A DNA stretch of 64,000 nt from G963556115 sp963667375 (GTDB taxonomy: Bacteria; Planctomycetota; SZUA-567), in assembly GCA_963667375.1 (NCBI GenBank), contig OY763323.1, positions 1-64,000 on the forward strand, read 5' to 3'. A program made the translations under genes and the position numbers. Of the stretch, positions 26,734 through 35,789 are shown one piece after another; positions within the stretch are counted from its first letter, which is position 1, and each line of letters opens with the position of its first letter. The notes beneath the pieces were generated by a model. The model saw only the letters and a program-made list of their open reading frames with translations. It was not told the DNA's origin and did no database searches.

Positions 26734-27599
26734 CCGTAACCAAGCCACGAGACGCCGCAGCCGACACCGGCACGCAGCCGCAGAAGGTGCCAAACTATGT
26801 CACTTCGGACGAGCTGGTCTGCGCGGACAATCTCGAACTGCTCGCCCGCCTACCTGACGGCTGCTGTGACCTGATCTACGTGGATCCCCCTTTCGCCACC
26901 GGACAGCGGCGCACCGGCGCCGGCGGCATCCACGACGCCCCGGCGTTTGACGACCCCGCCACCGGCGGCATGGACGGTTTCGCGGCCTTCCTTCGCCCCC
27001 GCCTTCAGCAGATGCACCGCGTGCTTTCCGACCGGGGCAGCATTTACGTTCACCTGGATTGGCGGACGGTGCACTATGTGAAGGTGCTGCTGGACACCAT
27101 CTTCGGAGTCGGTAACTTCCTTAATGAAATCGTCTGGAGCTACCGCACCGGCGGTCAAGGCCGCAAGTGGTTCGCCCGCAAACACGATACCATCCTGCTG
27201 TACGCCAAGCACGCCGGCACGCACACGTTCAACGTCCAGCGTGACGGCGAGTTTCGCACCTTGGGCATGAAACACGACGAGCAAGGCCGGCCCTACAAGT
27301 CCACCCGCAAAGGACGGCTGTACTTTCACCCGGACGGCCCGAGGCTGACCGACGTGTGGGACCTGCCTTTTCTGTCCACGGTTTCAAAGGAACGCAACGG
27401 CTACCCAACTCAGAAGCCTGAAGCACTGCTTGAGCGTATCATCCAGGCAAGTTCAAACGCCGGCGATTTGGTGGCTGACTTCTTCTGCGGCAGCGGAACG
27501 ACGCTGGCAGTCGCCCGTCGCTTGGGCCGGCGATATCTGGGATGCGACATCAACCCCGCCGGCATCGAGATTGCCCGCAAGCGAGTGAACGGCAGGTAG
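26730..27599 (+). CDS. Beta-class DNA adenine/cytosine-N4 methyltransferase
   Basis: 289 residues from ATG 26730, overlapping the preceding stop. Motif IV DPPF is at 52-55, the target-recognition part lies in the middle (YRTGGQGRKWFARKHDTILL ... WDLPFLSTVSKERNGYPTQKPEALL), and motif I DFFCGSGTT is near 250-258 with LGCDINPAGIEIARKRV after it. Motif IV before motif I is the beta order, as in CcrM-like and many phage/orphan enzymes. It would methylate N6 of adenine or N4 of cytosine using SAM. No restriction endonuclease gene is adjacent, so it looks like an orphan. Confidence 0.88.
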   Translation: MTVTKPRDAAADTGTQPQKVPNYVTSDELVCADNLELLARLPDGCCDLIYVDPPFATGQRRTGAGGIHDAPAFDDPATGGMDGFAAFLRPRLQQMHRVLSDRGSIYVHLDWRTVHYVKVLLDTIFGVGNFLNEIVWSYRTGGQGRKWFARKHDTILLYAKHAGTHTFNVQRDGEFRTLGMKHDEQGRPYKSTRKGRLYFHPDGPRLTDVWDLPFLSTVSKERNGYPTQKPEALLERIIQASSNAGDLVADFFCGSGTTLAVARRLGRRYLGCDINPAGIEIARKRVNGR

Positions 27600-27707
27600 T
27601 GTGCAGTGGACAACGTTGCTGCGTCGCTTGACCGGACGAGCGATTTTGCCATCCGGCCCACCCACAAGCAGCCACCCGTTTGCGCAGCGACAGAGCCGGA
27701 CCCGCGT

Positions 27708-28439
27708 TCAGGCACAGTCCGGGTCGAACAGCGGACAGTCCGTATCGCACACGCCGTTGCCGTAGTAACCCGATTGCTGGCACCAATCGACCGCGTCGCA
27801 ATCCGGGTCGGGATACAGACAGTCCCGGTCGCACGTCCCATCACCGTAGTAACCCAGCTCTTCGCACTCGTCGACCAGGGCGCAGTCAGGGTCTAACACC
27901 GGGCAATCCCAGTCGCAGATGCCGTCGCCGTAGTACCCTCCGTCCTGACACCAGTCCTCCGTATCGCAGTCGGGATCGGGATTCGGGCAGTCCCAGTCAC
28001 ACGTGCCGTCACCGTAGTAGCCCAGCTCTGCGCATTCGTCCACGAACTCGCAGTCCGGGTCGACCTGCGGGCAAGCGGTGTCACAGACGCCATCGCCGTA
28101 GTAGCCCGACTCTTCGCACTCGTCGACGACTTCGCAATCCGGATCGACGGCTGGACAATCTCCGTCGCAATAACCGTCTCCGTACAGACCCGACTCGAAG
28201 CACCAGTCCGTCTCTGCTCCGTCCGTTGTGACCTCGGCACCCGACGTTGCAGCGTCGGCCGGTAAGCCGGATGTGGTTGAATCGAACGTCGACGAACCTG
28301 ACGTCGTCAGGATCACCCGCTCGCCGACGGCCGACTCCTCTGTCTCCACGGTCAATTCACCGCCGCGGCCGCTGCCGCACCCAGCGACCGCCAGGGCCAG
28401 GGCTGCCAGACCAGTCATGAATGTGGTTGTCTTCCTCAT
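27708..28439 (-). CDS. Lipoprotein with six Cys-rich LNR-like tandem repeats
   Basis: 243 residues from ATG 28439. The signal sequence ends in a lipobox (LALAVAGC). After a Thr/Ser-rich linker, six tandem 28-residue repeats (27711 to about 28212) follow the pattern D-x-C-x4-GYYGDGxCDxDCPxxDPDC. The spacing C, C, C, C with DG and DPDC resembles Lin12/Notch repeats, which bind Ca2+ through Asp residues. Each copy has four cysteines, enough for two disulfides. The protein is probably tethered to the membrane surface and calcium-binding; role unknown. Confidence 0.8.
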   Translation of the reverse strand: MRKTTTFMTGLAALALAVAGCGSGRGGELTVETEESAVGERVILTTSGSSTFDSTTSGLPADAATSGAEVTTDGAETDWCFESGLYGDGYCDGDCPAVDPDCEVVDECEESGYYGDGVCDTACPQVDPDCEFVDECAELGYYGDGTCDWDCPNPDPDCDTEDWCQDGGYYGDGICDWDCPVLDPDCALVDECEELGYYGDGTCDRDCLYPDPDCDAVDWCQQSGYYGNGVCDTDCPLFDPDCA

Positions 28440-28715
28440 AGCACGCCCCCTGCTGCTTCCAGGCCGACGCCCCGCGCCCAGTCGCCAGTGATTTACCGCG
28501 CGGTACGCCACCAACATTGTACAGCATGGCCGATATTTACCAAAAGTCAACTATTTCTCCAGAACAAATATCGCGGCGACCCCAGGGTCGCGGCCGGCAG
28601 GTGCCGCGATTCCGGGGGTTGCCACGATCTCCTGCTGTAACCTTATTGTAGCAAAGTAGATAAAGCCCCAGCCTCGGCGGTGTTGCCGGTGTTGCCTTGG
28701 TGTGTTCGCCCAGGG

Positions 28716-29666
28716 CTATTGTCGGGGATGGTAGAGCTTGTGGACTTCCTTCAGCCTGGCTTCGTCGACGTGGAGGTACACCTGGGTGGTGCTGACGTCA
28801 GAATGGCCCAGCAGCTCCTGCACGATGCGCAGGTCGGCGCCGCCAGCCAACATGTGGGTGGCGAAGCAGTGGCGCAGGGTGTGCGGGGTGATGTCCTTCT
28901 CCAGGCCGACGCAGGCGGCATACTTGCGCACCAGTCGCCAGATGTTGGTGCGGTCCAACGGCCGCCCGGTCCGCGAAAGGAAAAGGGCGTCGCCCGCGCG
29001 GGGCCCAGCCAAACCTGGCCGCTGGCGATGCACGTAGTTGCGCAGGGCGCGAACGGCGCTGCTGCCGATCGGTATGACTCGTTCCTTGTCACCCTTGCCG
29101 ATGCACCGCAGATAGCCGACCTTGAGGTTGATCTGCGAACAGGTCAGCCCGACGGCTTCGCTTACCCGAACGCCGGTAGCGTAGAGCAGTTCGAGCAGGG
29201 CCCGGTCTCGCTGATAGAACTCCTCCGATGGGTCCGGCGCGTTGAGCAAGGCGTCGACCTGCTTCTCGTGGACCGTCTTCGGGATGGCCTGCCAGCGTTT
29301 GGGCGACTCGACCAGGGAGACCAAGTCACGCTTGAGGCTGCCCTCGGCATGACAGAAACGCAGGAACATTCGGCAGGCGGCTACGTGTTGAGCGATGGTG
29401 GCTACGGACAGGCCGCGCTCTTGCAGTCCGATGAGATGCTGTTGCACGTCGCGGATGCCGAGGTCGGCGAGGTCGCAGCCACGCTCAACCACGTTGTCCC
29501 AGAACTCGCCCAGGATGCGCTGATAGGTAACCACCGTGCTGCCGGCCAAGCCACACTCGACGAACAGGTAGTCAAGGAAGCGTTTGACCGGCGGGGCCGG
29601 CACGCGGGTGCGCCGCAGCGGCGGTGCGGAGACACAGACGGAATCACTGAAAGCCGAGCCGGGCAT
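28716..29666 (-). CDS. XerC/XerD-type tyrosine recombinase
   Basis: 316 residues. The N-terminal SAM-like core-binding domain spans about 27-110 and the catalytic domain about 130-312. All catalytic residues are present: R167 (TGVRVSE), K191/K194 (GKGDKER), H262 and R265 (PHTLRHCFATH), H288 (LLGHSD), Y297 (TTQVYLHV). Length and layout fit housekeeping chromosome-dimer resolution (XerD more than a phage integrase). No dif-like site or cargo genes are visible nearby, so mobile function is unlikely. The start codon is uncertain by up to ~25 residues. Confidence 0.88.
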   Translation of the reverse strand: MPGSAFSDSVCVSAPPLRRTRVPAPPVKRFLDYLFVECGLAGSTVVTYQRILGEFWDNVVERGCDLADLGIRDVQQHLIGLQERGLSVATIAQHVAACRMFLRFCHAEGSLKRDLVSLVESPKRWQAIPKTVHEKQVDALLNAPDPSEEFYQRDRALLELLYATGVRVSEAVGLTCSQINLKVGYLRCIGKGDKERVIPIGSSAVRALRNYVHRQRPGLAGPRAGDALFLSRTGRPLDRTNIWRLVRKYAACVGLEKDITPHTLRHCFATHMLAGGADLRIVQELLGHSDVSTTQVYLHVDEARLKEVHKLYHPRQ

Positions 29667-29716
29667 GTCTTGGTCTCGCTGGATTCTCTATCCTGTGCCT
29701 GACCCTCGTCCGTCGC

Positions 29717-30235
29717 CTAATCACCCTGGCCGCGAATATGACCAATCAGCAGCTTGGCGAATACGTCTGCCATTTCCTGCGAGGTCGTGCGCATGGCCTT
29801 GCTGGAGACCACAATCAAGAGGTCGGCCGCCTGGTTCGCCTGTTCGTCGAGCACTGCGGCCCGGCCGAGCAACAACGCGCCCTTGCCGACAACCGCCATC
29901 GCCCCGCCCGGCTCCTGATAGAAGGCTATGTCCACGTTCACCTTGCACGGCGCCGTGCCGTCCAGCTCTTCGCCGGCTTGTACCGCCGCACTCTGCAGGG
30001 CCGATGCGATCAAGTCCTGCATCGCGGCCGGGCAAACCGGAGCGATCGTGTTGGACACCTCTCCGATCTCGATGCCCGCCAAGCCCGCGTAGAAACCCGG
30101 CGCAGCATCGCGAACCGGAACGACCTTGCCATGCGCTCCGCGAAGCTCGGTCAAGCCGCGCTTAGCTACGGTCGTACATCCCCAGCTTGATGCCGCAACG
30201 ACGCACAGCAGCACAATCAGGGCGATGCGTTTCAT
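29717..30235 (-). CDS. Putative outer-membrane lipoprotein, unknown family
   Basis: 172 residues from ATG 30235 (MKRIALIVLLCVVAASSWGC), with lipobox Cys20. The rest is a small alpha/beta domain (GIEIGEVSNTIAPVCPAAMQ ... KVNVDIAFYQEPGGAMAVVG ... LLIVVSSKAMRTTSQEMADV) reminiscent of DUF4410-like lipoproteins, though I cannot confirm the family. It lies between xerC/D and the UvrC-like gene on the same strand. Confidence 0.6.
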   Translation of the reverse strand: MKRIALIVLLCVVAASSWGCTTVAKRGLTELRGAHGKVVPVRDAAPGFYAGLAGIEIGEVSNTIAPVCPAAMQDLIASALQSAAVQAGEELDGTAPCKVNVDIAFYQEPGGAMAVVGKGALLLGRAAVLDEQANQAADLLIVVSSKAMRTTSQEMADVFAKLLIGHIRGQGD

Positions 30236-30302
30236 CGAAGGGCTCCGCGGAGTGATGCGCGCCATGTTGGAAGCAATCGCAAACCGGCTACTCGACACAG
30301 GG

Positions 30303-31481
30303 TCATTCTACAGGCTGGTCAGAAGAAGGGTCAATCGAATTCGCCTCGTGCATTGCATCATGGGGCGTTTTACCTAGTTTTCGGACGACTTGCTCGGCTA
30401 GCAGGTTTGGCTCGGCAGTTTGCGTTTGGTGTGCAAAGACACCGGGCGCTCGATCACCCTTGACGAGGAAGTGACCAACCAGCCACAGACCTTCACTGCG
30501 GCTGACCGAATCGACCGTTGCGTTGTGTGAGCAAATGCTGCGCAAGTTATCGGCCCATTCGCAAACGGCCCCATCTATCTGTTCCAGTAGTACTGTTTCG
30601 CCTTTGTAGATAGCGCCTCGATCAACAAAGAATGGACAAACTCGCCTTGTCCCGCCACCGCGTTGGACCACAAGATAGCGAAACTCTTCCGGCGTGTTGT
30701 GCAAACGGCCATCGGCGGCGAGCAGCTTCCGGGCCCGGTCGATCCGCTCGCGAATTCTCGCGGCAGTCTCGAAGTGCAAGTCTCGACCGGCTGACACCAT
30801 CGCTCGTTCGAGCTGCGCCAGGTGCCGATCGGTCACGCCGCGAGCGAATTCGACCGACGCGACGATTGATTGCCGGTACTCATCCACACCGATGGTGCCG
30901 TCACAGGGGGCCGGGCACTTGCCCATCTCCTTGTAGGCGCACGCCTGGCCGTTCGGCGCCTGCTTGAGCACGTCGTGATGGCGACACAGGTCGAACAGGT
31001 CTTCGAGCAGCTCGATGAACCGGCGGCAGCTCGCCCGATCGCGGAACGGCCCAACGTCCACAACCGGCGGCGTGAAGGCGAACCGGTCGGCCACCCACCT
31101 GGGATAGGGCCCCTCGGGGTTGACCCGGGCGAACCACAGCGGGCCGAAGGCCAGGTCCCGGCGGTAGCCGTCCGGGTTGAGCTGCCGGGCGATCCGCAGG
31201 TATTCCAGCGAGGTCTCGAAAGTCGAGTGTGTGGGGGTCCACCGAATGCGCCGGGTAACCGCCCGCAGGTCAGCCCGGGGCCTCCCACCGGATTCGGCAG
31301 GCGGAGAGAGCCGGTGGTTCAAGACACGGCGCAGGTTTTGGGCTGCGAGTGTCAGGACAACCCGGTCCGCCTCATCGACGAGAGCGCACACCCCGCCGCC
31401 GCTGGGGAGCGTCTTGGGGTCTAGCGGCTGGTTGGGCTCGGGCAGGTCCAGGCAGCGATCGAACAGCGATCCCAGGTCCAT
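30303..31481 (-). CDS. UvrC-like protein with Fe-S site and UVR motif, degenerate GIY-YIG
   Basis: 392 residues. The N-terminal ~95 residues align in position to the UvrC GIY-YIG nuclease domain but the signature is lost (GVCALVDEADRVV where GIYxMxDxxG-x-xIYIG is expected). Next comes the UvrC cysteine region: DLC...QACAYKEMGKCPAPC, with C-x7-C-x3-C spacing equal to the [4Fe-4S] ligands of UvrC. The UVR (UvrB-binding) helix pair LERAMVSAGRDLHFETAARI follows. The RNase H-like nuclease and HhH2 domains of UvrC are absent. It may modulate nucleotide excision repair or bind DNA; catalysis is doubtful. Confidence 0.75.
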   Translation of the reverse strand: MDLGSLFDRCLDLPEPNQPLDPKTLPSGGGVCALVDEADRVVLTLAAQNLRRVLNHRLSPPAESGGRPRADLRAVTRRIRWTPTHSTFETSLEYLRIARQLNPDGYRRDLAFGPLWFARVNPEGPYPRWVADRFAFTPPVVDVGPFRDRASCRRFIELLEDLFDLCRHHDVLKQAPNGQACAYKEMGKCPAPCDGTIGVDEYRQSIVASVEFARGVTDRHLAQLERAMVSAGRDLHFETAARIRERIDRARKLLAADGRLHNTPEEFRYLVVQRGGGTRRVCPFFVDRGAIYKGETVLLEQIDGAVCEWADNLRSICSHNATVDSVSRSEGLWLVGHFLVKGDRAPGVFAHQTQTAEPNLLAEQVVRKLGKTPHDAMHEANSIDPSSDQPVE

Positions 31482-31601
31482 GCGTTAAGTGTACGTCTGC
31501 CGTCGGCGGCTGGCGAGCAGTACCGTCGAGCCAGACCGCCAAACCGGCCGCTTGCGGTGCTGAGGGGCCCCCGTTACGTTCGACGGCGGGGTCCGTCTGA
31601 G

Positions 31602-32747
31602 ATGGCCGATCACGCTCCTCAACCAAGTCACGACGCGCTGCCGGAGCAACAGGCGGCAGCTACGCCGGTGCCGGCGGCGAGCCACCGCAGGCTCTTTCGC
31701 GTGCTGAGTGTTGTGCTGGCGATTGTCGGCGCCCTGGCGGCCGGGGAAGCAGCCGTCCGCGTGTTTGACATCGGGCCCGATTTTCACACCATCTCGCGAT
31801 GGAACTACCGCTTCTCGGAGAACCCGGTCCTGCGTTACGAGCTTCTGCCCGGCTCGCGAATCGGCGGCAGCAGGATCAACTCCGACGGTATGCGCGACCG
31901 CCTCTACCCGCGGGCCAAGCCCGACGGCGTGTTTCGCATCGCCTGTGTGGGTGACTCGATCTGCTTCGGCACGTCCGTGGAGTGGTCGCAGACCTTCGCC
32001 AAGCGGCTGGAGGAACTGCTGAACGAACCGGCGGCGGCCAACGGGCACAGGTTTGAAGTCCTGAATTTCGGGGTGGCGGGGTACAACGCTACCCAGATTG
32101 TCGAGCTTGTGCGGATTCGGGCGATGGAATTCGAGCCGGACCTGATTGTGTACTCTTACTGCCTCAACGATCCGGAAGAGGTCGGCTTCACGATGGAGGC
32201 GTTGCGTGACCGGCTGACCGTGGCGGAGAGAGACCTGCTGGATCGAGTTCTGGACGGCGGCACCGGGCTGTTGGCCAAGTCGAGGCTGTTCAACCTGGCT
32301 CGGTACGCGTGGCAGTCGCGGACCAGCGCAGGTCGAAAGCGGCACGCCGGCGACGCGCAGGATCCGATGTTGTGCTGGCCGAAAGGCCACGTCGACTATG
32401 TTGCCTCACTTCACGAGAGCAAGTCGAGCTGGCAGCGGGTCACCACCGCCTTCTCCGATTTGGCCAAACTCGCTCAGGGGCATGGTGTGCCCGTGTATCT
32501 CGTGGCGTTCCCGGTGCTGGACGACCTGGATGCGTATCCGCTGACCGCGGTCCACCAGACAGTCCGCGCCGCCGGCGAGCGAGCGGGGCTCCACGTGGTG
32601 GACCTGCTGAACGACTATCAGTCGGCGGCGCGTTCGGGCCGGGCGGTGGCGGTTGACCTGCTGCACCCCAATGCCGATGGACATCTCATCGCCGCCCGCG
32701 CGGTGTTACGGGCCCTGCGGTCGGACGGCGTGCTGCCCCCACGTTGA
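31602..32747 (+). CDS. Membrane-anchored SGNH/GDSL hydrolase
   Basis: 381 residues from ATG 31602. One transmembrane helix lies near residues 32-52 (VLSVVLAIVGALAAGEAAVR). Block I is GDSICFG (Ser nucleophile), block III region YCLNDPEE carries the Asn, and the C-terminal DLLHPNADGH supplies Asp and His. The active domain would be periplasmic. Such anchored SGNH proteins often act on acylated polysaccharides or cell-surface lipids. The flippase-like gene follows 147 bp downstream in the same direction. Confidence 0.78.
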   Translation: MADHAPQPSHDALPEQQAAATPVPAASHRRLFRVLSVVLAIVGALAAGEAAVRVFDIGPDFHTISRWNYRFSENPVLRYELLPGSRIGGSRINSDGMRDRLYPRAKPDGVFRIACVGDSICFGTSVEWSQTFAKRLEELLNEPAAANGHRFEVLNFGVAGYNATQIVELVRIRAMEFEPDLIVYSYCLNDPEEVGFTMEALRDRLTVAERDLLDRVLDGGTGLLAKSRLFNLARYAWQSRTSAGRKRHAGDAQDPMLCWPKGHVDYVASLHESKSSWQRVTTAFSDLAKLAQGHGVPVYLVAFPVLDDLDAYPLTAVHQTVRAAGERAGLHVVDLLNDYQSAARSGRAVAVDLLHPNADGHLIAARAVLRALRSDGVLPPR

Positions 32748-32894
32748 GCCGGGCCGAGGACCGATAAAGCGGCCGTGCACGGCTTGCCATCACCCGGCTG
32801 CCAGGGTAGGCAGGGCGTTGCTACACTGCGTTCGGGCCCGCACAATGCGGTGTTACGAACCTGGAGCCCGCAGCAGCGGGGAAGAGCCGAGCGG

Positions 32895-34124
32895 ATGACC
32901 GACAAGCGCAAGAAGCTGATCTACGCCCTGTTGCGGATTGTGGTCTGCGCAGTGGCCCTGGCCTACGTGCTAAACGGGGTCACCCTGTATGACTACGCGG
33001 AACTGGCCACCGGCGAGCGGCTACGGGTCGTCGGCGAAACCGATACGACCCTCACGGTGCTCCGCGACCGGCAGGAGGTAACCCTGCCGCGGCAGCAGAT
33101 CGCGGTCGATGAGGACGGATCGGAACGCATCACCTACGGTCTGTACGGCGCCATGAGCCGAGCCAACCCCCGGATTCTGCTGCTGTGCTGGGTGGTGTTT
33201 GCGCCGGTGGGGCTCCTGCAGTCGCTGCGGTTCGTCTGGATGCTCCGGGCCCAGGACATCCACATCTCTTATTGGGAGAGTATCAAGCTGTCGTTTGCCG
33301 GCAACTTCCTGAACTTCTTCGCCCTGGGCTCGACCGGCGGCGACGTGGTCAAGGCCTACTACATCTCGCTGCACACGGAGCAGAAGACCGAGGCTGTCAC
33401 GACCGTGTTCCTGGATCGAGTGATCGGCCTGATGGGGCTGCTGACCACGGTAGGGCTGGTGGTGTTCCTCTGTGCTCGCAGTTTCCAGTTGTTGGTGGTT
33501 GGGTACCTGTTTGCCGCCGCCTGGCTGGGCGTTGTGCTGGGGGCGGCGTTGCTTTGTTCGGAGCGGTTGCGGTCGTGGTTGGCATCGCGGCCCAGTGTGG
33601 GCAGGCTGATCGCCCTGGCCGACGAGAGGCGGAGCGAGAGCACAGCGGATTCGAGCCGGCTGCGCAGCCTGATCGTCTGGGTGCTCCACCAAGGCCGGCG
33701 GGCCGAGCAGACCACCCACCGGTTGCTGCGACACAAGTCCCTGGTCATCGGCGCGCTGTTGGCCACGGTGGTCCTGCAGGCCATCGCAGTGAGTGACTTC
33801 GTGCTGGTCTGCAGGGCGCTGGATATGGACTTCTCCGGTGGGAAGATGTGGGACTACTACGCGATCACCTCGACTGGGGCCATCGTCGCAGCCATACCCG
33901 TAACCCCCCAGGGCTTCGGCACGGTGGAGGCCACCTACAAACACTTCCTGCTCGGTTCGCACGGGACCCTGTCCCAGATTCTCTGTATGGCCATGGGGAT
34001 CAGAATCCTGCAACTGAGTTGGGCCCTGCCCGGCGTGCTGGTGACCATGACGGGATCGTATCGCCCGCGCCGCGGGTCGCCGGAGAGCGCCGCCACCCCA
34101 ACATCACCGCCACCGCAACCGTGA
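32895..34124 (+). CDS. Flippase-like (LPG_synthase_TM/UPF0104) membrane protein
   Basis: 409 residues from ATG 32895. Multiple transmembrane helices start at residues 8-24 (LLRIVVCAVALAYVLNG); a ~60-residue soluble insertion lies after helix 1 (GERLRVVGETDTTLTVLRDR). Family motifs are FAGNFLNFFALGSTGGDVVKAYYI, here in parts FAGNFLNFFALGSTGGDVV and KAYY, then VFLDRVIGLMGLL and TPQGFGTVEATY. The family shares the lipid-flipping part of MprF and includes AglD-like proteins. The precise lipid is unknown. The insertion after the first helix is unusual. Confidence 0.8.
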   Translation: MTDKRKKLIYALLRIVVCAVALAYVLNGVTLYDYAELATGERLRVVGETDTTLTVLRDRQEVTLPRQQIAVDEDGSERITYGLYGAMSRANPRILLLCWVVFAPVGLLQSLRFVWMLRAQDIHISYWESIKLSFAGNFLNFFALGSTGGDVVKAYYISLHTEQKTEAVTTVFLDRVIGLMGLLTTVGLVVFLCARSFQLLVVGYLFAAAWLGVVLGAALLCSERLRSWLASRPSVGRLIALADERRSESTADSSRLRSLIVWVLHQGRRAEQTTHRLLRHKSLVIGALLATVVLQAIAVSDFVLVCRALDMDFSGGKMWDYYAITSTGAIVAAIPVTPQGFGTVEATYKHFLLGSHGTLSQILCMAMGIRILQLSWALPGVLVTMTGSYRPRRGSPESAATPTSPPPQP

Positions 34125-34291
34125 GGACCAAGGTCTGACTGGCTCTCGCCCGGATAGTCCGGGAAACCGTTGAAACCAGAGCTTATCGGTCTCACATTCA
34201 CTTCTGCAGCGTCAAGTCGCCCGGCTGATGGACCGACGATTACCCAGATGTAGTCTGTGGCAGTGCGCGCTTAGGAGCGGTCGAGGTCACG

Positions 34292-35053
34292 ATGTCGGCA
34301 ACAGCGACAATCGGACTGGAGCAGGGGATCGAACTGCTGCGGGAAGCAGCCAGCCGGAACACCCCGGCCGAAATGCACTTTCGTATGGGCGAGGGCGAGT
34401 TGGCCACCGCTCGAGTGCGGCTGCTGGGCGTGGACACGGAGCACGTGTACGTGGACCATCCGCGGGCGACCAGCGGATCGCTCGACCTGAAACCCAACCG
34501 GGCGGTGGTGACCTACTTTATGTTCGGGGGCGTGCGTTACGCGTTTCGCTCGCGGATCAGCAGGCCGCGCTGCTTCTTCCGGCTCAACGAGACGCAGCAG
34601 ATCGCCGGGACGGCCCTGCTTTTGCCCAAGGAAATAGTGACGCAACAGCGACGGGCTGACTTCCGCCTGTCGCTGGCGGGGTGCGCCATCAATGCCGAGA
34701 TCCACGCCGGCACGGCTGAAAACGGCGGGCATTGTCCGATCGCAACTTCTCCCGTTTCGGCCCGGATGGTGAACATCTCAGCCTCAGGCCTCGCCGCGAT
34801 GGTCGACAAGACGACCGCCACCGGATGGGCCCCAGGGCAGGTGTTCTTCGCCACCTTCATCCTGCCCGGCGTGGACACCGTCTTCTACGTGATGATGGAA
34901 CTGAGGCACGCGCGCCCAGTCAACAACAACGTCTCGGTCATCTGCGGCTTTCAACTTGTGCCCTGGGACCTGGTCCCAACCAGGCGCCACACCCAAATGA
35001 TCGCCCGGTTCATCGCCGACGAACAACGCCGGCAGCTACGCCGGGGGAGGTAG
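34292..35053 (+). CDS. YcgR-like PilZ domain protein 1
   Basis: 253 residues. An N-terminal YcgR-N-like beta domain (about 25-110) is followed by a PilZ domain. The c-di-GMP motif 1 is QQRRADFRL near 117 (RxxxR) and motif 2 is NISASGLA near 160 (N/DxSxxG). The protein should bind c-di-GMP in the cytoplasm and relay it to a motility or envelope target. Stop-to-start gap to the next paralogue is 3 bp, with GGGGGAGG overlapping the end. Confidence 0.82.
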   Translation: MSATATIGLEQGIELLREAASRNTPAEMHFRMGEGELATARVRLLGVDTEHVYVDHPRATSGSLDLKPNRAVVTYFMFGGVRYAFRSRISRPRCFFRLNETQQIAGTALLLPKEIVTQQRRADFRLSLAGCAINAEIHAGTAENGGHCPIATSPVSARMVNISASGLAAMVDKTTATGWAPGQVFFATFILPGVDTVFYVMMELRHARPVNNNVSVICGFQLVPWDLVPTRRHTQMIARFIADEQRRQLRRGR

Positions 35054-35056
35054 AGC

Positions 35057-35767
35057 ATGCTGGCAACCGAGCGGAGTACAGCAGTGGCCACTTACCCGTT
35101 GGACCGCAAGCAGTCCTCGCGAATAGTCGAACAGGCTGTTCGGTTCCACGCTCCGGTGAGGCTGGTGCCGCGTGGCATACCGGGGCTGCGGCTCGAAGGG
35201 ATGCTGGTCTCAGCAACGGCGAAGTCCGTCTGTGTGCGTCTGCCGGGCTGGCAGGATTCGTCACCCGCTGCGCTTGAGGCGGTCGAGTGCGACGGTGAGC
35301 TGAGCGTGGCCCAGGCCCAGTATCGGTTCACCACTAGCGTTCTGTCGGTCACCGAGGGGTCAGAGGGATGCTCAGTGGAACTGGAACATCCCCAGGAGGT
35401 GCGGGTCGTTCAGCGCCGGCGTTTTGTCCGGGCCCAGGTTCAGGAGTCTTCGCCGGTCCGGTTGAGTCGCCAGGCTTCCGGAGATCGTGAATCCTGGAGT
35501 ACCACCGCCTCGATGATGAACCTGAGCGTGGACGGTTTGGCCTGTTTGGCTGATCGCGCCCAGGTTGATGCTATTACCGTAGATGACGTTGTCCGAGTCG
35601 AGTTCAGCGTGGCCGGCCAGTCGGAGCGCTTTGCCGTCGACGCGACGGTGAAGGCAAAGACCCCGGCCGCCACCAGTGGCCGCATTGTGGTCGGCCTGCA
35701 ACTTCGAATGCAGAACGACCCCGAGCAATTCGCCCGACTGCAGTCGGCACTGGCATCCCTTAGCTAA
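35057..35767 (+). CDS. YcgR-like PilZ domain protein 2
   Basis: 236 residues, RBS GGGGGAGG before ATG 35057. N-terminal YcgR-N-like half with IPGLRLEGMLVSATAKSVCV, then PilZ motif VVQRRRFVRAQV near 117 and NLSVDGLACL near 154. Same architecture and motif positions as its two neighbours but low sequence identity, so an old duplication with divergence. Cytoplasmic c-di-GMP receptor by inference. Confidence 0.8.
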   Translation: MLATERSTAVATYPLDRKQSSRIVEQAVRFHAPVRLVPRGIPGLRLEGMLVSATAKSVCVRLPGWQDSSPAALEAVECDGELSVAQAQYRFTTSVLSVTEGSEGCSVELEHPQEVRVVQRRRFVRAQVQESSPVRLSRQASGDRESWSTTASMMNLSVDGLACLADRAQVDAITVDDVVRVEFSVAGQSERFAVDATVKAKTPAATSGRIVVGLQLRMQNDPEQFARLQSALASLS

Positions 35768-35789
35768 CCGAGCAGAAGAAGGTGCGCCC

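Noticed and set aside
27711..28212. 84-bp periodic repeats considered as a CRISPR array
   Set aside because: Periodicity is that of translated 28-residue Cys repeats in an open frame; no conserved repeat/unique spacer structure and no cas genes.
28716..29666. XerC/D recombinase considered as a phage or island integrase
   Set aside because: No attachment sites, phage genes or cargo nearby; length fits the housekeeping recombinase.
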